From: Granulosicoccus sp964594905
GTDB taxonomy: Bacteria; Pseudomonadota; Gammaproteobacteria; Granulosicoccales; Granulosicoccaceae
Assembly: GCA_964594905.1 (NCBI GenBank)
Contig: CAZQOI010000004.1
Location: 19,106 to 83,105 of the forward strand
DNA: 64,000 bases
Direction: 5' to 3'
Each line of letters begins with the position of its first letter. Position 1 is the stretch's first letter. The translations under genes and the position numbers were made by a program. Positions 63,492 through 64,000 of the stretch are shown here, in pieces. The notes beneath the pieces were generated by a model that did not search any database, was not told the DNA's origin, and was given only the letters and a program-made list of their open reading frames with translations.

Positions 63492-64000
63492 ATGAATATG
63501 GACAACAAGAATTCGGGATCGAGTGACTCAGCTTCGACTGGCGGAGAATGGATACAGAGTCTCGCCAAGATAATCAGAGTCACTGATGGTCGAGGGGAAT
63601 CATCACTACGTACGGTCGTATCCTTTGATGCGAATGAGGAGCAACCAAGCTTATTTGTGCCTCCCGATATGGCGACGTTGCAGCCGCACACGCTGCGTTA
63701 TCTCCGAACCTTTGCACGACAACATGCTTTCAAGTTGATCGAGGATCGCCGCCAGGTTGAGATCCAGCCAATTGTCGAACAACGCGAGCAGTCTGAACCA
63801 CAGATCGCACTAGGATTAGGCAAATTGTTGAAACAGACAGGAATGCCCGGACAAATTCGGACCCTGTCGCAACCTCATCGATTGAATCCGGACAGCGTAC
63901 ATATCAGTATTCAGCGCCTGATCAATATGGTGGCAAAAGTCTCTTCTGACTGCAAAAAGGTTGTGGTTCTTCCCAACAGCTTGATTGTGGATGTCCTGGA
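63492..64000 (+). CDS. unrecognised gene, 3' end outside window
   Basis: A reading frame opens at ATG 63492 with AAGG 2-3 bases upstream and stays open for 169 codons to the window end. The visible part is soluble. An acidic, Ser-rich start is followed by mixed alpha-beta sequence (PPDMATLQPHTLRYLRTFARQHAFKL) and a segment ending KKVVVLPNSLIVDVL. No known motif was recognised. It is divergent from the DUF815 ATPase with 133 bases between them, which suggests a shared control region. Confidence 0.6.
   Translation, partial: MNMDNKNSGSSDSASTGGEWIQSLAKIIRVTDGRGESSLRTVVSFDANEEQPSLFVPPDMATLQPHTLRYLRTFARQHAFKLIEDRRQVEIQPIVEQREQSEPQIALGLGKLLKQTGMPGQIRTLSQPHRLNPDSVHISIQRLINMVAKVSSDCKKVVVLPNSLIVDVL

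Noticed and set aside
1..64000. CRISPR arrays, insertion sequences, prophage or integron
   Set aside because: No regularly spaced direct repeats, transposase, integrase or phage structural genes were found on either strand.

Overview
The window is a continuous piece of a gammaproteobacterial chromosome, interrupted only by a 100-N scaffold gap at 51395-51494. GC content is close to 50 percent and genes are densely packed. Gammaproteobacterial marks include RNase T, a FadBA beta-oxidation complex, GlnS, YejABEF, a bacterial TPMT, a BolA/IbaG-like protein, a TfpX/TfpZ pilus accessory protein and SixA- and LysM-type envelope proteins. I cannot place it below class level; a free-living, probably marine heterotroph is an inference. 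I see no phage, insertion sequence, integron or CRISPR array.

Layout. 1-11.2 kb: a partial threonine dehydratase, an HlyD/RND efflux pair, a CDP-alcohol phosphatidyltransferase and the complete yejABEF peptide importer. 11.3-23.7 kb: a minus-strand block reading AddB-like nuclease, AddA-like helicase-nuclease, TPMT, a 28-residue membrane peptide, XpaC, TelA, an SPFH-GYF protein and a zinc-ribbon membrane protein, with a divergent TerC-family gene at its head. Several of these families carry tellurite or oxyanion names, and the block looks like a membrane-stress plus DNA-repair neighbourhood. 23.8-31.1 kb: housekeeping genes (galE, a kinase fused to a cyclic-nucleotide domain, rnt, grxD-sod, argD-argF). 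31.2-36.9 kb: TfpX/TfpZ, then an outer-membrane beta-barrel, a Wza-like export protein and a five-haem lipoprotein cytochrome in one minus-strand run.

37.0-46.8 kb is a minus-strand uptake and catabolism island: M20 hydrolase, a complete Dpp/Opp-type importer (binding protein, two permeases, a double ATPase), aldehyde dehydrogenase, SDR dehydrogenase and a P1-family N-terminal-nucleophile peptidase. A palindromic operator-like site precedes the last three genes. 47.5-50.9 kb is fadBA. 51.1-52.4 kb holds tRNA-Thr(TGT), the assembly gap and birA. 52.5-64 kb carries an M61 peptidase, a nitroreductase, a lytic transglycosylase, glnS, two related LysM/SH3-like lipoproteins, a SixA-like phosphatase, small proteins, a bolA-like gene, a DUF815 ATPase and an unrecognised gene cut by the window end.

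The strongest signal outside genes is an 11-base word, GACACCCACAA, present seven times exactly where about 0.03 copies are expected by chance. It clusters at 17.0-17.5, 55.0-55.2 and 63.2-63.5 kb and always reads in the direction of the local gene, in more than one reading frame. It deserves testing as an uptake-signal-like or recombination-signal-like repeat.
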